A stretch of DNA of 64,000 nucleotides from Pelecanus crispus (Eukaryota; Chordata; Aves; Pelecaniformes; Pelecanidae). Made by a program: the position numbers and the translations under genes. This document shows, piece by piece, positions 1 through 12,205 of the stretch (the stretch's first letter is position 1; every line of letters begins with the position of its first letter). The DNA lies in the NCBI RefSeq assembly GCF_030463565.1, contig NC_134676.1, positions 30,319,228-30,383,227 on the forward strand. Direction: 5' to 3'. Below the pieces are notes generated by a model. The model ran no database searches. It was not told the origin of the DNA and saw only the letters and a program-made list of their open reading frames with translations.

Positions 1-84
1 ACAGATGTTCTGACTTTATTCAATTCTTCCCCCGAAACCAAATCTGTTTTGTTGATGATTATAAGATCAGCTAATGCAACCTGC
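1..84 (-). CDS. ZNG1: ZNG1 coding exon 8, cut by window edge
   Basis: Starts after the acceptor gcatag|GCAGG. It encodes [16 protein letters not shown] and continues [11 protein letters not shown] (179-205) before the window ends. NKTD (189-192) is the G4 guanine-specificity motif. The exon continues beyond position 1. Confidence 0.9.
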
Positions 85-3000
85 CTATGCGTTGGGGTGG
101 GGCGGTGGAAGAAAAAAAAAAAAGACAACATGAACAAATACTTTTACTGTAAGGCAGAAACACCACCTCTCCCATAGCACCAAAAAAATACTATGAGCAT
201 TATTAGTACAGAAAGGCAAGCATTAATCAAACCAGAACATCATGGAGTATGACTACAGTACTACTGTCTTCTTGAGGTGCTCTTCTGTGCCATAAGAGGA
301 GCCTACCAAGCTACCAAGGCTTGCTAGTTTTTGGTTGTTTTGGTTTTGTTGTTTTTTGGTTTTTTTTTGAAAAGAAGTCATCTAAACTGCAGGGCTTTGT
401 AATTTATGAACTTCACAAGCCCCTGTTTCTCCTGCACGTACTCTTCGCAAAGTCATACTTGAAGTCTCTTTGCTTTATGAAGGCTTCTTTTGTTATAATT
501 ACCCTTAATCATTGCAGTTCCATATCTAGCAAAAAATAGTTCTACTTCAAGCATCTGGCAGATTCTAGCATGCAGTTCCTTCTTCCCCCCAACACAGGTG
601 ATTTTCCTTCAGTTATGTAAAACCAATCCCTCTTAAAATGTGTATGAGAAGAGTCAGATCTTCGCAAAAAGACCAAATGGAGCATGAAGTCACTTTTCTA
701 TTTTCTACCTTTGTTTAAAAACAAAGAAGAAGAGAAAAGCATTATAAAAGAAAAAAAAGCCATTTCTAATGAACTTCTATACAGCACGGTTCCTAACATG
801 ATATATAAAATTAATTTGTATGTCCATACCGAGATGCTTCATTGACAAGACCTTCTGGCTTTTCCTCCGTCAAGTGCTAGACAAAATTTAAAACAATTGG
901 ATTAATCATGTTCAAATGACATTTAAATTCAAAACCAATTCAGCTGAGGTGTATTTTTCAACAAGGTATTGAGGAAGACGGCATCTAGAATTTTTCTATA
1001 AAATGATGGTGACAAAATACATTTATACATTCATCATTTCAGAAGCTTATTTCTTTTATGAAAACTCTTCTCTTTTAATGAATTTTATGACTAGAATGCT
1101 AAATAGTTGGAAAATGTATTACAGTATTTATTTTTAATTACTTTTCAGATTTATGAAGAAGTAAAAAAAGTCACCATGACATATAGTAACCATGGAAAAA
1201 TGTATCTGAAAAAATGAAAGTACAGTAATTTTTCTAATGAGGGTGATGTTGACTGTTAAAGATGAGTTAGGCTTGCAGGATTTCATATCTATTAACTGCA
1301 TACTCCTTTTCTCTGAAAGATTTGTCAAACTGTACTTTTATAGTAAAAATTCATGGGAAGTTTAGCAAGATAAAGCCTTACTTTCATCAGTAATTTAGGC
1401 AGAGCAACAGACTTTACACTGAAGCAGCAAAGGTTCAAATACAAGCTATTTTCTGCTCCCTATGCCATGGAGGCAGCAATCTCCAGGAGAGAAGCATCAC
1501 AGACACCTGGAAGCAGCAAAACTTTAAACTGGTGCTGTGATGTTAGTAAGAGCTCATCTCTTACACCTGACATCTCTGGGAAGATTAAAGAGTCTTGTGC
1601 ATTCCTTCATCAGCTCTAAATGTACCTGGAATATAATTTTAAAATTTGGTTTTAAAGACACAAGAATACCAAATGAAAGGGGAATTAATTGTCATGGGAA
1701 ATATATAAATTAAAAAAAACCGGGCCCCTAATATTACTTGACTTGAAAAACAAAACTAGATTATTGCATACCATCTGTCACCTTAAGAAAAAAAAAGAAG
1801 AAAAAACCCTATTTCCTGATTGTGCACAATCTAAGCAGAGCATAACAGGACAACTGGGAGGGAACCTCTCCTCTGACCTTTTCTTTGAAATCCACTGTGT
1901 ATTGATTCTATTGAATTTAATGTTGTCAAATTTGTTGCCCTGAAAAGGACAATGCCAGTAGCACAGATGTCAAGTCCTGCAAGTAGAAAACTGTCACTTC
2001 AAGTTGTCCAACCGTTTGCCCGTGATTAAAGAAATGAGTATTTCAGATTGCAGGGTGACAAATCCATTAGAGTGATAACCCATGATATCAATTACCACTT
2101 CAGTTTCAATTTGGCTGACTGGTCACTGGGTACTATTTGTCAGCTTTTCTTGTGACAGGTTGGTTCTTTGAAGCATGATACCCTTAAATTGCTGCCTATT
2201 ATCTCAATGTCATTACCTGTATGGCTTTCAGAATTCTTTGAATCACAAGCAGCTGTTGAGGTCAAGCTTTGCAACCAGAGGAATTGCACAAGTTAGAAAG
2301 TCCTTTATACAAAGCAAAAGTTATTTACTTGGCATGTAACTGAGAAAGTCTGAAGTTTCTATTATTCCGAGAGGACATCAGTGTTGTACAGGCTTCCTGA
2401 TTAATAATGTAAGAGTTTTCAGTGAGCTGTCAAACATAATAATGGATAGAAAAGCTCAATGTTTCAAAACATTTTTGTGTTGCTTCTGACATATTACTTG
2501 AAAGTTTAAATATTAAACAATTTTTAAATCATAATAATTGGTTGGACTGGATGATCTTAAAGGTCTTTTCCAACCTAAACGATTCTATGATTCTAATTCA
2601 GTGCTGCTGTGTACAACAGAATTATGTTTGATTCAAGCCAATAAATCAGCATTGCATGAAGAGAAAGATAAACAGAACAACATTTTTGCAAGTAATAAAA
2701 CACAGGTGAATTAGTACAAGGGCACTCAGCTGAAAAGGAGGCTGACTTAAGACATGCTGTGGTCTCTTGTGATAGTTGAGCTGATTTAAAAGTCAGTTCC
2801 TGTTCAAAAGGGCAAACCAGCTCTCAGCCCCTTCCCCTTGTTCTTCTCCCAAATCCTCCACAAAAGCCCTTGAAAACACCATGGTTTAACTCGACAAACT
2901 GCCTTACTATGGGGTTAGATTAGTTCTGTCCTGGTGCAATGCAAATTGGCAAGAGGACAGGACAGCCCCCTTTTGGTAAATCAGCTGTTAGATCAGCTCA

Positions 3001-6000
3001 ACTGAAATGAGAAACCCAGACAGTCGAAACAAAATAAAATCTTAAAAATGAAGGATCACTTCCTTAATTTTAAGCCATTATTCCTCAGTTTTCTCAGCTT
3101 TTTGCAGCCACTGTAAAATGCAGAGATATTAAAAATACTTTCACAGCATGATGGCGTTTTTTTATACCATGGAGGCATCTTTTCTTACAGCCACTCTTAT
3201 TTTGAATCCTGCAAAATCAATACTTCAAAGCAGTCACTTCCTAAGCTATTACGTTACAAATAATTATTTTTATGACTACCTATTACAAAAGAAGTTCAAC
3301 TATTTGATTTAATCACAACTTCTGCTGTTATCCAACCTCACTGTTCTATAGGTCTGTTCTTACATTACACTTTATACAGATTACTCTAATACCTGCTCTT
3401 TTTGTCTGCTTCCATGTAATGAAGTCATCTTTTATTCTGAAATGGTACCTAGACACCTGGCTCTCTCATGTCTCCTCACCACAGTTGCCATTACATTAGC
3501 ACCTTTCCCAATTTGAGCCCTAGCTCACTTATTACCACACGAGTATCAGAGGCCTGTTCTTACTCCTCTCCTTTCAAGTAACACGGACCAATGACACTCT
3601 GTAAGACAAATTTCTCCACTGTTTTACAGCAATCCAGAAGTCTATTTGGAATACAACCAAGACTCCTGATTGAAGTGATAGACCTAGAAGAATCAAGTAT
3701 CTAGCAACCTGACAACTCTTAGTAGACATGTTGCTGTGTTGGTAAGAATCTGAATTTCTATGAATATCAGTACTTCCTTGTTCCCCTTCAAAATACAGTA
3801 CTAAAGTACCACAGCAACTGAAATATGTCCTCATCCATTGTAAGAATTAAAGCAACTGTAAAAATATAATTCACCCAAATGAACATTATTGCAATAGTTG
3901 TTCTAATGCTGCAGTTTTAAGCCATGTAATAAATCCAATAACTTACCTGCAAGCCATGCTTTGCATCAACAACAGATACAATACCTGAAAGAGAACATTA
4001 AAATGGAACAGAAATGTGCTGAAAGTAGCTAACAATTTAACAACTTGTAAACTTCTTGTACAATTACTGAAGTAACATTATCATCACATTTACAACTGCT
4101 TATAATACCTTCAATGCTTCCAGTGTATCTGAACATCAGACTTGTCACCCAATTCGTTTCTTATTTGTTACTCATCTCTGTGATAAAAAAATGTCAACCA
4201 AAGCAGGTGAGAGAAATTCTCACAAGGTGGATGCCTCTCCTCTTTCCTCCGCAACAGCAAACTGGCAGAGGTATGCTTTTACAGGTTATGGAAACAAATT
4301 AAGGGGACTGACTGAGGTATACAGTTACTGTGATTGTAAGTGACCAGGAATCTGCAATTCTCTGGCAGAAACTTAGGAACCTGTTTCCTATTCAACTGTT
4401 TCCTTGGCTAGATTGGTATTCTAGAGACTGACCAAAATGTTAGTAGGATATTTTTTTAAGCGAAAAAGTACAGGGTTTTCCTACATTTAACAAAAAAAAA
4501 AAAAAATCAACATTCAACAGGCTCTTAATATATTAATCTAATATATGAATATATTAATCTAATATAGTGATCATTTACATTACATTAAACTCAGATTTTT
4601 AATGGAACACAGCAAAAACTAGCACTAACAAGAGTACAATAGGCAAAGAAGGCAGAAAACAAAAGGCAGCAGAGTCCAGATGTTGACAAGTTAAGAGTTC
4701 AGAAAAAAGGAAACAATTTCAGAAACACTGCACTGGAAGGAAAAAAAAAAGTAATAAGAGCTGTAATAGTACTCCTAAATAATGTTTTATAACATCTAAC
4801 TAATGAGGGTTTTTTCCCCCCTTTCACCACAATCAAGATCTCTCCATATCTGATTCCTTAGCAAAACATGACACAACTTTTGCTGGATTTAGCAAACTGA
4901 AACAGTTCACCAAGTAGAAAACAAGCATCAGAATAAGCAACTGGATTGCTGTGGTCAAATTTCAGGATGTGAGAACCAAGACCATGTATTTCAAACATTT
5001 TCTGAAACTTTGCCTTAAATGGTAAGGATACATTACACTAAATCCAGACATGGAATGCCAATACATTGGAAAACAAGCTTGCCCTTCTTACCATCAAGAT
5101 AGATGTCACTTCCCAGCTCAGAATCAACCCAGAACATGGAAGCCACAGCTCCTAAGAAGTGCAGTACATTTAGTTGCAAAATTGACATTTTCCAGTAAAC
5201 TATCAATATTCAAACATTTCATAGAAAAATTCTGTTTGTAGTGCTGTGCTTGAAACTACACTCTTCCAAACTCACAAAGCATCATAGATTCAAACACCCA
5301 ACCACACACTTGATCTAACAACAGCTACCAAAGCATTATACTTGTGTGCACATCAACAGCTATGACTACAGAAAGCATTAAAAATCTCACAATTCCAGAT
5401 GCATGCAAGTTGTCTAAATTACCTTTACTCAGTAATATCAGTTATCTGTCATTACTATACTCCAAGGGTCCCTCATTTCTTAAAAAATCTGTACTCCCTC
5501 TCCTCACCTTTCAGCCACTGCTTCTAGGTCATGGCACACACACAGAAAAAAAAAAAGGAGATAAAAAAGGAGATAAAACAGTTAAAGAAAAATGGAATTG
5601 GCACATTTGGGAGAAATCAGCTGTGAAAAAATTATTGTAGCTGTGGACAAGGGGAGAGCACTGCATGCCATTTATGTCACCTCTAGCAAATTTTTCAACG
5701 CTATCTTTGAAGTTGTAACCAAGTTTGGACATCACCAGTCTGACTGGAAAGGCAACTAGGTAAAACTGGTTGGATAGTTAAGCTCTAAAGGTTGCAGTTA
5801 AATGGGTTATACCCTACCTGGAAGTCGGTAGTAAGTAGGGTACTGCAGGGGTCTATCCTGGGACCTATCCTGTTCAACATCTCTACCAGGAACTCAGGAG
5901 GGGATGGAAGACATGCCTGTCAAGTTTGCAGAGAACACCAAAGTCGGAAAGCAACAGCTGATACACCTAAGGGCAGAGCTATCTCTCAGAGGGACCAGGC

Positions 6001-9000
6001 CAGGCAGGCAGGAATGGCCAACAAGAACCTGATGAAATTCAGGAAGGAAAAAGGTTAAGTAACGCACTTAAGAACAAAGAGCACCTGGCAATGATACAGG
6101 CTAGTGACAAACTGGCTGGGGAGTAGGTCTACGGAGAAGTCCCTGCAGGTCCTGGTAGGCAGCAAGCTCAGCAAGCAGTGTGCCCTGGGATCAGAGAAGG
6201 CCAAAAGCACCCAGGCTGCTGGAACAGAAGCATGGCTGAAGGAGGTTGTTCTGCTCTATTTAGCACTTTCAAGTCCACATCTGGCTAGCACTTCCAGCAT
6301 GGGGATTCCCCATATAGGAAAGACATCAATAAACTGGAGTGAGTTCAGCGTAGGATCACCAAGACAGTTGTGGCCAGAGCACAGGCGCTATGAGGAGAGG
6401 CTGGGGAACTGGGTTCGTTCAGCCTGGAGAAGGGACAGCTTGCGGGGAACCTAAGACTCACCTACAGGTGAGTCACTGAGAAGACTGAGCCAGGCTGTGG
6501 CAGCAGGATGAGAGAAAACTGTAGTAAATTGAGGTAAGATAGATTCAGACCACATATATTAGAAAAACTTTTTTTTACCATGAAAAAGCAGGCACAGAAC
6601 AGGTTGTCTGGAGAGGTTGTGTCATGTTTATCCTCAAAGACAAAGATATACAACTTGATATCCCGAACAACCTGACCCTGCTTTGGGCAGGAGGTTGGAC
6701 CAAAGACCTCCTAACGCCCCTTCCAAACTGAATTTTCTATGATTAGATGATTTTAGTTTTTTTTTACATTCTAAGCCTCATCATCCACTGAATTTCCATC
6801 CAAATGAGGTGCTTCTGGAATAATGAAACATGTAGTACTCTCTCTTCTTTGTATAGTTATTTGTATTTCTTCAGAATGTAAAATGGAACATGCTAAACTG
6901 GTGAGTCTTGATCAAGAAGAATCCACAAGTATTTGGACAACTGGGATCACATTCTATCAAGGGCTTGGAATCTGTGACCTGATACCTGTGCACTACACAT
7001 GGCCTAGAAGTATGCTACTCCTGTTTTCTGCTAAAATGGCCCTGTAAAACAGATTCTAGCAGCCGCAGGATGTGCTGTGTATTTATTTTTAAAAAAAAAA
7101 TCATAATTTGTTATGAAACAAACCAATTCAACATGTATCAGTGCCACAATATGAAAGTCAGGAGGAGCTGACAGTAACAACAGTCCTTGTTTTTTTCAAT
7201 TATCATATCCTTAGTTATGAGCAGGCTAAGAGTATTAAGCAAAGATTAAAAAGAAAAAAAAAAAAAGAGTAACCAAACTCATTCTAACACCTAAAACTGT
7301 CCACCTGAAGTGACAAAATGCAGTCCTCCAAACATCACTCTGTATCAACACCAAATACCTGTGAGTTTTTCACAGTGCTTACTCATGCAAGATATAGCAA
7401 GGCCCACAACATCTAATGGTTTTCTGGTATCTATTGATTTTTTTTTCCTCACCAAAAAGCTTAATAGTTTTCCAATTTCACTCAAATAGAATTTGCGTGT
7501 AACAGAGGCCAAATCAATGTCCTTTCTTTTGAAGAAAATTACTTTACCATGACAACTATTTAGCTTTGAGCTGGAAAGTGTCAGTCTCCTAAATGGGAAA
7601 CAACTGAATTTCTGATAAGAATTTCCTTCACTCTCAATCAACAACACTTTTTTTAATTGAGATGGTTCAGAGAAAATTGTTTTAGATAGCTACTACTAAC
7701 ATAAGCTCAAGTTTACATACCTTTTTATAATAAGTATCACTAAAGAGCACACAAGGAATTTGTAACATCTCTACTCTTGCTCTGTACCTTCCAGAAGAAT
7801 GTCTATTTCGCAGCGTATTTTATGACTTCACAAAATACAAGGCCTATCACAACCAATGTGACAATACATCAGATGCCAATAATTCATACTTTAGAAGGAG
7901 CAATGTAGAACAGCAAAAGCCTATTGAAAACTACTATTTTCACAGTGTGCACCTCTTTTCCAAGCCCAGTGTCTTCTCTTGATAGAAATATATTTTAACT
8001 GGATTTCTGTAAGCTTTAGAGTCAATTTTAGAGCAAGTTCAAGAAAACAAAACAAAACACCCAACCAAGCAACCCCACCCACAACCCTGCTTCTGCACAT
8101 TACCCAATTTGGTTTTAGTCTATATGGCAATGAAAGCATGTGCCTGACAACTCACCACTTTATATTACATTTTGCACAGTGAACTGACTGGTGAGCAAAT
8201 AAGCACTTCATAAGAACAGAGTAATTATCATGATTATGAAAACCATAATGTGAACTACCTGGATCTGCCAAACCAGTTGTTTCTAACAATATATAGTCAA
8301 ACTTTCCTCTCCTTTGCATCAGGTTCTCAATAGCCTTCACACCATTGTCCCTGTAAGAAGAAACAATTAAACCTGAGAACAGAGAAAACAAGCTAGAATA
8401 CGTATAAACATGTACCTTCTGACGCAGAACACAGTGTCAGGACCATCAAAGAGAAGGCCTGAGTCAGGACTTACAGTCTACACTGAAAATTCAGTCATCA
8501 AGCTGCTGCTCTAATATCAGGCAAATTATAGTTTTGTTTCATTTTAGTGTGAAAATAGTATTTGTCTACTCTGGACAGGCATAATAAAGGTGGTTTAAAT
8601 GAAGATCTGTCTTCAAACACTGAAAACCCTGTAAGAAACAGTAGGGCTGCATAAACGTGTGACTACTTGGTTTGGCAGCTGAGTTTACAAAAAGGAAGAA
8701 GGTGTGTAGAGGGGGGTGGGGGAAATGAACCATGTTCTGCCTTTCCACTTTACCTACAGCAAAATTAAGACATGCCATTTACTTACATCTCTGCTGATGA
8801 AGTCAGCCTGAAGCAGAAATGTATGGCATTTTATACAAGAAACCAATGTATATAAAACGTAGCAGCAATGGCAGCATTCCTCATATCCCAGTATAGGACA
8901 CAACACAACAGGGTCTTCTGTTTTCCACTTCCTATTCCAATTTAAGGCATAGGACCAGTTCTTTCAAATTTTCAGGACAAACAGGCCATCACCTTTTTAA

Positions 9001-11909
9001 CAAATTTAGCACAAACAATCCAGCATTCAAACAAACAGGGTAAAAACATGTCAAAGAAACAAATACACTCCTGCTTTTTAACGTGACCATCAGCTTACAA
9101 TTTGGAATACTGTATTTCATTAGGTGACCAAAGGGTCTCCCTCCACCCTTTCTGAGGTATACAATATTCAAGTATTAACCAACAGAGAACGAAACACAGA
9201 GTAAGTATTTCATGTGAAAATGAGGAAACTTGAGCCCTAGTTCCAGCCTCCACGAATATTTAGCTCTCTATATACAAGCATATAATACTAACAGAAGAAG
9301 GAGAGCTCCCTACCCTACAATACCCCAATGGTATATAAGTTGGTATTTAGATTATTTTTCTGAAAGACACTAAGTCCAAATCCAGTAAGGCAGCAAAAGG
9401 AAATAAATTTCTATCCCCCAAATTCCAATTCTTGTTTATCCAACGAAAGAAGTCTCAATCAATACTACCATCAGTTTTAGGCATCACATCCTGGATGTCT
9501 TCTCCTTTCCTCAGTCCCCCCAAAATCTACTGTAAGAACTTGTACAATAGTCCTTCCTTACTTTACTGAACAGCACAGGCAGCCATTTCTGAGCTCCAGC
9601 CATTCTTCATAGAGTTCTCCCCCTTGACTGATTGCCAGGGATTTCTCCAAGGCACTTCCTGGAAATGTAAGTAGTACTATAATTTTAATCTACAAACTTG
9701 CATGACAGTGCTTGCAAAAGAGATGTGAAAGATTCAAGTTGGTATGCATTTTTACTCTTGGATTATATTTTTGTCTTCTGAGACCATGGTTCTGACATGT
9801 TCTTTAGAAATTAGTATTTCCCATTTTATGAGCAATTCAAAAGCCAAAGTCAAGCTGGTTCTACAAAGACCAAAACCCAGAGGATGAAAGTACAACATAA
9901 GTGCCACAAACTTTGCTAAAAGAAAAGGAAGTCAGCCTCTACCTCCATATCAAATAAAGGCTCTGTCTACACACTTTATTTTAGGCACCATGACCAGAAA
10001 AGTGGCATGTGTCTTTGTTGATAAAAACAAACACACAAAACACCACCAACACAGTGCAAACTGTAAGCAACGCTGACTATGGTACAGATATGAAATTATA
10101 GCCATAACAGTTAAAAATCCTAAGAAGGAAGCAAAGAGTTCGAAGAACCACAGACACCAAGCACACATCTCCCCGTTTTCTGGGTCTAGGATAATTTGTG
10201 ATCTGTAAGTGGCTGAGAGGAAAGGAAAGAAAATAAAATATTATCTACCAACACGTTATTTTAATTTCCGTTTGCTTGAAACTGAGTAGGACAAATGGAG
10301 GTACAGCACTTCCAACAGGGCGATATATTCATTTATTTGACTCCGAGGGACTGAATTTATGTACAAAACAGATTAATGCATAGCATTATTTTATGAACAC
10401 CAGCCAAAAGACTTCTTGCCCTCCTGAAGACTCTGAGGTATGTCAATAATTTCAGTAATGGATTTAAAACTCCGTTGTTCTTGATTTCCAGAAATTTAAT
10501 ATATTTGTCATTTTACAGCTAAAAAAATTGTTTCTGCAGGTTTACATACCTTCTCCAAACTCATTCAGAATAACCGCTATTCTTTTATTATGCTGTTCTG
10601 TCAGTATGTAATTTAGAAGAGTTGTTTTCCCGGCTCCTAGAACACAGACCATATTTCTATTAAAATGTTAAAAAAAAAAGCTTAAGTTATAAATAAAAAG
10701 CAAATACTACTGCACATGTGCACACTTCAGATAAATCTGATCTTTTCTGAAAAATGAGTTTTCATTCTTGTATCCTGCATTCTATTATAACACTGTAAAA
10801 ATTAATCTGTAGACATTTGACCTCATGGAACTATCAGCACATTAAATCTCAGCTTTAAAAGACCCATAGTTTTCCATTCACTAAATGTTAGTGCTTGATA
10901 AACTTACATGTCCCCTACCAGCTAGACAGTCTTTTCCTAGAAAACTAATTTTATGTTTCTCTTAACAAAAGGTGCTCTTATTCTTCTACCTCCCAATGCT
11001 TTTTCTGACCAGCTCTTTTGCTATCAGTAATCACTGATTGTGCTACCATGAGATGAGGCATTGCTAAGCAAGTTCACAACTTCTGTAACAGCACATTACT
11101 AACAGTTTCATCCCATGCACAAGATCACAACTAGGGGAATTTGGTAAAGCAACCTTCCTTCCATGCCCTTAGGGTTTTTGAGGGAGTGCAATGCAGTACA
11201 AAGTTACAACTTTTAGAACAACACCGGCGATCCTAAATTTAACCTGATCTTTACTACATATAACTAGATTTGAAGCTCCCAATAACCACGTTGGTTTAAG
11301 AGAAGGAAGCTAAGCCTCACATTTGTAAGATGGCAATTCAGGTTGCATTTAACTGAGGCAAACACATCACGCTATTCTGACATTAAGTGACAAAAAGCTA
11401 GTGTCAAAGATGACCAGAACAAATCGGACCCAGAACACGGACAAAAGCAGCCTGCACAAGCAGCAACAACAGCTTGTGCAGCTGTTCAAAATCGTTCTGC
11501 AAATCTAACTGGAACGGCATGAGGACACTGCGCTGAAAACGCGGCGAAGCGCTGAAGGAGCCGTGCCACCAGGTCTCGCTTACCCACCCAACTCGCGGGC
11601 ACGCAGGCTGCCGTCAGGCCTGCCGCGGCACTCCTCCGCCGGCCCCTGCGGCCCAGAGCCCCGCCACAGCCCAGCCTCCCGCTCAGGGGTTTCCCGACGC
11701 CAACAAACCGAAGCCCGCAGGCCTGCCGCACAGCTCTTCCCAGCGGCGGGGCGAGCGGCACGCCGCGGGCCGGGAAGCGGGGCAGGCCGCTCCTCACCCA
11801 AGTAGCCCGTGATGATCGTCACGGGGATCTTCCTGCTGGGGCCGGACTCGGCCTCCTCCGCGCCGCCGGCGTCTATCGGGACCAGGTCGGGGCAGTCTTC
11901 GTCCTCCAT
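1..11909 (-). CDS. ZNG1: ZNG1 (CBWD/COBW-domain zinc chaperone), 5' part, exons 1-8 (gene span)
   Basis: Member of the G3E family of P-loop GTPases (COG0523). The family protein transfers zinc to the methionine aminopeptidase METAP1 in a GTP-dependent way. Eight minus-strand exons join in frame with GT-AG introns and encode residues 1-205 of a protein that is about 395 residues long in human. Visible motifs: CPDLVPI at residues 6-12, matching the CPELVPI motif that docks on the METAP1 zinc finger; Walker A GYLGAGKTT at 35-43; the metal-binding CxCC (C93, C95, C96) within NGCLCC; ETTG at 122-125; and the guanine-specificity motif NKTD at 189-192. The start at 11909 gives a shorter N-terminus than I recall for human, and no in-frame ATG lies just upstream. 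The C-terminal COBW domain lies beyond the left edge. Nothing looks broken, so this is a functional copy. The symbol CBWD1 is an older name. Confidence 0.95.
85..829 (-). other. ZNG1 intron 7
   Basis: AT-rich intron with short A and T homopolymers, for example around 111-124 and 345-370. I see no exon, repeat element or RNA gene. Confidence 0.85.
830..876 (-). CDS. ZNG1: ZNG1 coding exon 7
   Basis: A 47-base exon encoding [15 protein letters not shown] (163-177) and two bases of R178. The acceptor is tctag|CACTTG and the donor TCTCG|GTATGG. It matches the family segment HLTEEKPDGLINEATRQ as I recall it for human. Confidence 0.92.
877..3946 (-). other. ZNG1 intron 6
   Basis: A 3-kb AT-rich intron. 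The only element I can name is the CR1 3' fragment near 2539-2598. The remainder shows no coding pattern on either strand. Confidence 0.85.
2539..2598 (+). repeat. CR1 LINE 3'-end fragment
   Basis: Contains ggttggactggatgatctt, then tccaacct, and ends in attctatgattct. This is the typical 3' terminus of avian CR1 elements, including the octamer-type tail. Only about 60 bases are recognisable, consistent with the severe 5' truncation normal for CR1. It lies in ZNG1 intron 6, antisense to the gene. Confidence 0.9.
3947..3984 (-). CDS. ZNG1: ZNG1 coding exon 6 (38-base small exon)
   Basis: A very short exon encoding the end of G150 and [12 protein letters not shown] (151-162), the beta strand carrying the VD pair. 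The acceptor is tttcag|GTATTG and the donor TGCAG|GTAAGT. Its length and phases fit exons 5 and 7 exactly, which makes a chance match unlikely. Confidence 0.91.
3985..5091 (-). other. ZNG1 intron 5
   Basis: AT-rich intron. It includes a short local direct repeat at about 4527-4566, in which tattaatctaatata occurs twice about 19 bases apart, and poly-A runs near 4492 and 4740. No gene seen. Confidence 0.85.
5092..5151 (-). CDS. ZNG1: ZNG1 coding exon 5
   Basis: A 60-base exon encoding [19 protein letters not shown] (residues 131-149) with split glycines on both sides. The acceptor is cttag|GAGCTG and the donor GATG|GTAAGA. It corresponds to the segment between ETTGLADPG and the IVD strand in the family. 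Confidence 0.93.
5152..8258 (-). other. ZNG1 intron 4
   Basis: A 3.1-kb intron containing one long CR1 copy (about 5690-6751). Outside it I see only AT-rich unique sequence and A-rich tracts (about 5546-5590 and 7250-7266). Confidence 0.85.
5690..6751 (+). mobile_element. CR1 LINE, degraded 3' part of ORF2 plus 3' UTR
   Basis: The plus strand carries a decayed CR1 copy. Around 5845-5885 the reading [14 protein letters not shown] matches the reverse-transcriptase block QGSxLGPxLFNI. Downstream come the CR1 segments equivalent to FNxxKCxVLHLG (about 6020-6070) and the nucleotide region ending in ctggagaggttgtg, gaggttggac and ttctatgatt (about 6607-6751). Reading frames are broken by stops and indels, so it is inactive. 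It sits in intron 4 of ZNG1 in antisense orientation. The 5' boundary is approximate. Confidence 0.85.
8259..8350 (-). CDS. ZNG1: ZNG1 coding exon 4
   Basis: Encodes residues 99-129 plus one base: [17 protein letters not shown], then [13 protein letters not shown]. The ETTG segment is the conserved Walker-B-side loop of COG0523 GTPases. The acceptor is ttacag|GGACAA and the donor CCAG|GTAGTT. Confidence 0.95.
8351..9561 (-). other. ZNG1 intron 3
   Basis: About 1.2 kb of AT-rich intron. I see nothing recognisable in it. Confidence 0.85.
9562..9658 (-). CDS. ZNG1: ZNG1 coding exon 3 (CxCC metal site)
   Basis: Encodes residues 67-98 plus two bases of K99. It reads [19 protein letters not shown] followed by [13 protein letters not shown], and carries the CxCC zinc-binding motif at C93, C95 and C96. 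The acceptor is tttccag|GAAGTG and the donor GTAAA|GTAAGG. Confidence 0.94.
9659..10549 (-). other. ZNG1 intron 2
   Basis: About 0.9 kb of intron without a recognisable element. Confidence 0.85.
10550..10636 (-). CDS. ZNG1: ZNG1 coding exon 2
   Basis: Completes the P-loop ([14 protein letters not shown]) and continues to ILNEFGE, residues 38-66 plus one base. The acceptor is ttctag|GAGCCG and the donor GAAG|GTATGT. The phases join exactly to exons 1 and 3. K41 and T42 are the Walker A residues. Confidence 0.94.
10637..11797 (-). other. ZNG1 intron 1
   Basis: The base composition changes along this intron. It is AT-rich from 10637 to about 11480, then becomes CpG-rich towards exon 1 as it enters the promoter CpG island. 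No other gene seen. Confidence 0.85.
11798..11909 (-). CDS. ZNG1: ZNG1 coding exon 1
   Basis: Codes for residues 1-37 plus the first base of G38. It holds the METAP1-docking motif CPDLVPI (residues 6-12), an acidic linker, and the first beta strand and P-loop start ([12 protein letters not shown]). The donor on the minus strand is TTGG|GTGAGG. The start ATG has C at -3 and G at +4, a middling Kozak context. Confidence 0.93.
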
Positions 11910-11954
11910 GAGAGCGCGGGCCCCGGCAGCGCGGCGCAGCCCGGCCGGCCCCGG

Positions 11955-12097
11955 CTGGGGAAGAGGGAGAGAGGCAGGGCAGGCGAGGCGGCGCTGCCAG
12001 GCGGGGAGAGCGCAGGGCGCCGCTCTCCCCTCAGCCGCATTCCCGCCCCCGCCCTCCAGCCGCCACCCGCTGCCCCCGGCCGCGAGCCGCCACTCAC
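11955..12097 (-). other. Possible ZNG1 5'-leader intron
   Basis: On the minus strand a full-consensus donor CAG|GTGAGT lies at the 12098/12097 boundary. A strong pyrimidine tract plus acceptor (CTCTTCCCCAG|CC) ends at 11955. Together they would remove 143 bases and leave a 45-base leader before the ATG at 11909. Both sites face the right way for ZNG1. The pair is predicted from signals alone and no transcript evidence is available. Confidence 0.45.
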
Positions 12098-12108
12098 CTG
12101 CGCCCGCC

Positions 12109-12116
12109 TGACGTCA
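12109..12116. promoter_or_regulatory. Consensus CRE (TGACGTCA)
   Basis: Perfect palindromic cAMP-response element, the binding site for CREB/ATF proteins, inside the ZNG1 CpG island 200 bases upstream of the ATG. It lies just upstream of a strong minus-strand donor-like sequence. It may therefore be either a core-promoter element or part of the first transcribed bases. Confidence 0.7.
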
Positions 12117-12205
12117 CGCAGCCCACGCCACGCGCCCGCCGGGCGGCAGCGCGTCACACGCACGACGGGAGTGCGTTCCACGGCACCCGCCGCCCCGCCC
12201 CTCTA

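Noticed and set aside
4527..4566. Repeated AT-rich motif, possible CRISPR-like or satellite array
   Set aside because: Only two copies of a short AT-rich word in an intron; no array structure.
5050..5241. Plus-strand open frame at 5.05-5.24 kb
   Set aside because: Antisense shadow of ZNG1 exon 5.
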